In this document: positions 59,939 to 64,000 of the stretch, piece after piece | Layout: the number at the start of each line of letters is the position of its first letter | Numbering within the stretch: the stretch's first letter is position 1 | Source of the DNA: Sordariomycetes sp. S80-01Y | Lineage: Eukaryota > Ascomycota > Sordariomycetes | DNA length: 64,000 bases | Direction: 5' to 3' | Assembly (NCBI GenBank): GCA_037042185.1 | Contig: JAXQJY010000028.1 | Span: 2,542,001 to 2,606,000 of the forward strand | The notes under the pieces: model-generated | The model's database searches: none | The model's input: the letters and a program-made list of their open reading frames with translations, nothing else | Told to the model about the DNA's origin: nothing | Program-made: the position numbers and the translations under genes

Positions 59939-61432
59939 ATGAAAGCCGTTAACTATGCTGGTCCGCACCGGGTCAAGGTGGAGGAAGTCGAAAAGCCCCA
60001 GCTGCAGCACCCAGACGATATAATCGTGAAGGTGACTACTGTGAGTAGACTTGAGACTGTCATCAGCTCCCATTTATCATTGACCACCGTAAGGCTGCCA
60101 TCTGCGGATCAGATTTGCACATGTACGAGGGCCGCACGGCGGCTGAGCCTGGAATCACCTTCGGTAAGTGATACCCTTCACTATCTTCCCAGTCTGAATC
60201 TGACTATGTCATAGGGCACGAGAACATGGGTATAGTCGAAGACCTTGGTCAGGGCGTTACGCTGCTGAAAAAGGGGGACCGGGTGGTGATGCCATTCAAC
60301 GTGGCCGACGGACGCTGCCGAAATTGCGAGGAGGGCAAGACTGCTTTCTGTACCGGTGTGAACCCTGGGTTCGCAGGAGGTGCTTACGGTCTGTACCGCT
60401 GAAAGAGAGAAGGGTCATCTCGCTGATATTTGATAGGCTACGTCGCCATGGGGCCTTACTCTGGAGGTCAGCAAACAAGGGGGTGAGGGGAGATTCGTTC
60501 TCTGTCCATACGTGCTGACGTCGATCAGGACAAGCGCAGTACATCCGAATCCCATTCGCCGACTTCAATGCTCTGAAGCTTCCTCCCGGGAAAGAACATG
60601 AGGCGGATTTTATCCTACTTGCTGGTACGTTCATCGCCTCCTAACGACAGATCCCGTTCTCACGGAGTCAGATATTTTCCCTACAGGTAAGAACGTATGC
60701 GCCTCTCGCCCCCGCATGAGCTTATTTATCAGGATGGCACGGTGTGGAAATTTCTGGCTTCCAGCCGGGGGAGTCCCTCGCCGTGTTTGGCGCTGGACCT
60801 GTAGGTCTCATGGCGGCTTACTCCGGCATCCTCCGCGGAGCCTCGCGCGTCTTTGTCGTTGACCGTGTGCCGGAGCGCCTCGAAGTGGCCAAGAAGATTG
60901 GGTGCATTCCAGTGGATTTCACCAAAGAAGATGCAGTGAAGCAGATCATTGATCTCAACGATGGGATGGTTGACCGCTCTGTCGACGCTGTTGGGTACCA
61001 AGCCGTCAACACCGGAGGCAGCACGGAACAGCCCAACATCGTTCTTGAGAACATGATCAAAGTGACACGCCCATGTGGGGGCTTAGGTATCCCAGGACTA
61101 TATGTCCCAAGGTATGTCGCTCTCACCCGTCAGGATCACTGCTCATAGACCCTAGCGATCCCGGCGCACCCGACGAAGCGTCGGCGAAAGGCATGATCAG
61201 CCTAAGCTTTGGTAAGCTCTTCGAAAAGGGCCTTTCTCTTCGAACTGGGCAGTGCAATGTCAAGGCCTACAATCGGTACCTTCGGGATCTCATCATTTCC
61301 GGTAAAGCTAAGCCCAGCTTCGTCGTCTCTCATGAGATTGGAATTGAGGACGCTGAGATGGCGTACGAGAAATTTGACAAGCGGATCGACGGGTACACCA
61401 AGGTCTTGATTCATCCCAATGGTGGGTTCTAG
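59939..61432 (+). CDS. Zinc-dependent alcohol dehydrogenase, glutathione-independent formaldehyde dehydrogenase-like
   Basis: Eight exons (59939-60040, 60094-60163, 60215-60388, 60437-60466, 60529-60624, 60672-60686, 60733-61111, 61156-61432) give 380 aa. Exon 6 is a 15-nt microexon (ADIFPTG junction). The catalytic zinc ligands are the Cys in AAICGSDLHMYEG and the His-Glu in FGHENMGIVEDLG. The structural-zinc region GRCRNCEEGKTAFCTG has three visible Cys. The Rossmann motif is AVFGAGPVGLMAAYSG with VFVVDRVPERLEVAK (Asp suggests NAD). The insertion around YQAVNTGGSTEQPNIVLENM is typical of the bacterial FdhA group. It could oxidise formaldehyde or other short aldehydes or alcohols. Confidence 0.88.
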
Positions 61433-61533
61433 GCATTGCTACTCTGCCCTTTCTATTGTGATTAGTTTGTTCAATTCGATCTATTTGCACGCTGTTCGTC
61501 TACTCCAAATGTCCTCGTTGCCAGCAACGCGGG

Positions 61534-63132
61534 CTACTTTGAAACACCAAGTCCCCTGACAGTCGCATCTAAGATCCTTCGTTGGAAGTCCTTCATATAA
61601 CCAGAAGTATAGAAGGCACTGTCAATAATAGCGGAAACCTCGATCCTTCCACCCCATCCTCCTAGCATCAACGGGGTCGCCGACCCTTGGCCCTCCCCTG
61701 CTACCCAGACGTTGGTCAATGTGAATGGGCTTCTCTCTGCCTTTATCATGGAAGATATGTTCCCCAAGGAAGACACTGCGACACTGGCCGGTGCGTAAGC
61801 CTCTTCCGTCGTCTTGGCAGGCTGCTCAGCAGTTGGCTGAGGCGTGACGGCCCTCCATGTTATAGCAGCAACGTCAAGGTCATTCCGATTAGAAAGATCT
61901 TTTGGAGGTCGCGCTACAGTGTAGTAATCCTTCATCTTCTGAGCCATTCCCAGGAACTCATCAGTAGACTCATCCGTGTTTGGTTGATCCTTGGTCGCAA
62001 CCTTGACATCCAGACCAACGCCCTGCGTGGCAATCATGTGAGTGTTGGACGCGGCGTGTTGAGGTGTTTGGTAGGGCGGTTGACAGAGGTATCTGAGACT
62101 CAGCAAGCCTTGCATGTACCAGCGCAGGGTCTTTGGCTCACTCCCCTCAGGCTGAAGATCTCGTAGAGCCAGGACAACACCGGCACTGACGGCATGGGTG
62201 ACAGTTAGTCCATGCTCCTTGCACTTAGCTAAAAGCTGTTTCGACTCGGTTGTTGACAAAGCTGTCGCAACTCTCTTCCTTCCCGAAGAGACACCGGGTG
62301 TGACGTTGGTCGGCAGTCCTAACGGTGGTGCGCCTGTTGCGACTGATGCATTATTCACGAAGGTCTCTTTGAAGTGTCGCATCTGTGAGTCCGAGGGTGT
62401 CGGTGCCAGATCACAAGCTACCCGCAGTGGCGCTGACAGTTGTCCTGCTTCATCTGCTGAGACAGCCTCTGTTGCAGCGCCATTGTATATATCTGCGGCC
62501 AGCGTGAAGAGTAGATCCAGAATCTGCAAAACGCCGTGACCATCGATAACGTCGTGCGGAGACCTGAAGCAAACCGTGGCCTCACAGGAGCGTCCCGATG
62601 AATCCACCGACTGTGGCTTCAAAAAGAAGATTGTCGGAAGCTTGTAGACTGGAGGGTCGGTGTTGAACCATTCTTCTTCGCTCAACTCGGTTTCCACTGT
62701 GCGAAAGGTATCAGACTGCCACTGCGCCTCGGCAGTCGAGGGATCTAGGGCGTCTTCAAAGGACGAGCAGAACCTCTTCCACGACTCGGTCGAAGGATCG
62801 TACGCGATCCATGAGGCTATTGCAGGACATTGGCGTCTCACACCCTTCCATGCCTTACGAAGCGACTCTTCGACGGCGGAGAGCGCTTTCTTTGCATCGA
62901 TTGTGCCATTGGGGTCGATTGAGAAGGTTGCGGTGCCCGTGACGGGAAACGCTGCAGTTTCGGGGTCCTCCCTCTTGCGACACATTGAAGAGTAAAATCT
63001 CTCTGCCTCATCGACGTCCCGTTGCCATTTACCAGACGAATTTTTGCGCCATTGGTACTTGTCGTAAGGATGTAGTTCCTGAGCCTCGGTGGCAGTTACG
63101 GTGGCAGTAGACGACATGTTGCCAACAACCAT
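61534..63132 (-). CDS. Acetyl/acyl-CoA-dependent O-acyltransferase (trichothecene 15-O-acetyltransferase/BAHD-like fold)
   Basis: A single exon of 532 aa; it can start at 63132 (MVVGNMSSTA) or at the second Met, 63117. The condensation-type HxxxD motif is present as SPHDVIDGHGVLQILD. The opening DKYQWRKNSSGKWQRDVDEA and the segment WKRFCSSFEDALDPS resemble fungal 15-O-acetyltransferase (Tri3-like) relatives. No DFGWG-type motif is seen, which is usual for this fungal branch. There is no signal peptide or TM segment, so it is probably cytosolic. It would transfer an acyl group from CoA to an alcohol. The 3' end is about 100 bp from the convergent ADH gene. The substrate is unknown. Confidence 0.8.
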   Translation of the reverse strand: MVVGNMSSTATVTATEAQELHPYDKYQWRKNSSGKWQRDVDEAERFYSSMCRKREDPETAAFPVTGTATFSIDPNGTIDAKKALSAVEESLRKAWKGVRRQCPAIASWIAYDPSTESWKRFCSSFEDALDPSTAEAQWQSDTFRTVETELSEEEWFNTDPPVYKLPTIFFLKPQSVDSSGRSCEATVCFRSPHDVIDGHGVLQILDLLFTLAADIYNGAATEAVSADEAGQLSAPLRVACDLAPTPSDSQMRHFKETFVNNASVATGAPPLGLPTNVTPGVSSGRKRVATALSTTESKQLLAKCKEHGLTVTHAVSAGVVLALRDLQPEGSEPKTLRWYMQGLLSLRYLCQPPYQTPQHAASNTHMIATQGVGLDVKVATKDQPNTDESTDEFLGMAQKMKDYYTVARPPKDLSNRNDLDVAAITWRAVTPQPTAEQPAKTTEEAYAPASVAVSSLGNISSMIKAERSPFTLTNVWVAGEGQGSATPLMLGGWGGRIEVSAIIDSAFYTSGYMKDFQRRILDATVRGLGVSK

Positions 63133-64000
63133 GCAAGTCTCAGTAGATCGCAGTACTAATTTCTATCGGCTGTATGTTTCTCTTGATCCGAGTCGGAGCT
63201 GCGGCATGTCTTCCTTATGAGAACCATCGTCAGAGTCGGATCGCGCTGCTCAACGGCCCTTCGAGTTCAAGTGCAACACCAAGCCAGACGCCACGAAGCC
63301 GAGAAGCCGAATCTTCCGTAGTGAACGAAACGAGCGCCTCGATGGCTACAGGCAGCACTCGAAGATTTCTTACGGGCCATGATGAAAGCGCCGCCGTTTA
63401 GCTCCCTCTATGGTGGTTAGATCAGTTAGTTGACCGTCTTCTGGCGGGAAGTGGGCGTCTGCATCGGAATGACGGCACCTTGGACCGCAAAGCAGCACCC
63501 ATATATGATGCGTTGTGATGAGATCTTGGTGTGGGAGCCTAGCTCTGAATCCCGTATGTGAGCGGGTGACCATCTGAATGGTGCTGTGGATGGGCGACAG
63601 CCGTTGCCGGAGATCCGGTCTACTCGCCTGAATCCCGCCACTAGACGGTTGGACAGAGTGTTACGATTTTGGGGCCATCAACCACGGGCTTTTACAGGTG
63701 TCAATTTTTGGAATGGCTCAGCGGGTAGCAGTAGATGCCTCGGACGGTTGCGAGCGCAAGCGATGATATCGTATCAGTATGTCCATCGACTTCGCATCAC
63801 AGAATCGACTCAGTCCTTCAGCCACTCCTTCGCCAACATTGCGCTTGCCTGTTGTGGTCGCCGCAGCGCGCTGTGATTCGACGGTATCTCCATCATTCCC
63901 GAGGTGCCAAGGTGTCCAGTACCCTTGGTTGCCGATCTGGTCGACTTAGAGAGACTAAGAAGATTGGGCGAAGTGCTCGGCGGCACTCTCGATTATGATT
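63133..64000. other. Right-edge intergenic region, no gene supported
   Basis: About 870 bp upstream of the acyltransferase gene. Short frames on both strands show no recognisable protein. A gene beginning outside the window cannot be excluded. Confidence 0.4.

Overview
The window reads as nuclear DNA of a filamentous ascomycete. Most genes carry short introns (about 45-140 bp) with GT..AG borders and CTRAY-type branch sites. Gene families are typical of plant-associated or saprotrophic Sordariomycetes: secreted carbohydrate-active enzymes, Zn2Cys6 regulators, Dal5-like transporters and NmrA-like proteins. No tRNA, rRNA, CRISPR array, virus-like element or intact transposon was recognised. I reconstructed 29 protein genes by hand from reading frames and splice signals; one of them runs off the left edge.

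Layout. 1-2,956: a Gfo/Idh/MocA oxidoreductase (cut by the edge) divergent from a Dal5-type MFS permease. 4,091-11,524: a secreted protein of unclear function, a secreted FMN-dependent alpha-hydroxy-acid dehydrogenase and a GH5 exo-1,3-beta-glucanase. 11,625-14,572: a Gal80-like protein and a DUF7053 protein. 15,498-20,448: a fasciclin protein, a P450 and an NmrA-like protein. 21,533-26,393: a DHA1-type MFS transporter whose first intron lacks a normal acceptor, a CBM9/DOMON-like secreted protein and a CE5 esterase with a probable GPI anchor. 26,492-34,169: a fumarase-superfamily 3-carboxymuconate cycloisomerase-like enzyme divergent from an MFS permease, followed by a Zn2Cys6 factor and an SDR. 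This group looks like a small aromatic-acid catabolic cluster. 35,665-39,008: a PGAP4-like Golgi glycosyltransferase and a second Zn2Cys6 factor. 39,805-45,377: a TAP-type secreted hydrolase, a small acidic protein and an orphan 670-aa membrane protein. 46,305-49,499: an AA9 LPMO and a GH105 hydrolase. 50,317-55,849: a catalase-peroxidase with a possible mitochondrial presequence, a small protein with an MGCC lipidation signal and a proteinase-K-like subtilase. 57,063-63,132: an ALDH3 fatty aldehyde dehydrogenase, a Zn-dependent ADH and a BAHD-like acyltransferase.

Together the secreted set (GH5, GH105, AA9, CE5, CBM9-like, subtilase, TAP hydrolase) points to degradation of plant or fungal wall polymers. 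The 26-34 kb group suggests uptake and ring-cleavage catabolism of an aromatic acid. The right-hand ALDH/ADH/acyltransferase trio suggests aldehyde/alcohol handling.

The least expected items are the Zn2Cys6 domain of the 30.5 kb regulator, which is spread over four tiny exons; the KatG N-terminal extension; the bacterial-type cycloisomerase with repeated TATCCCG boxes in its shared promoter; and the defective-looking splice acceptor in the 21.5 kb transporter. All splice models come from reading the sequence only.
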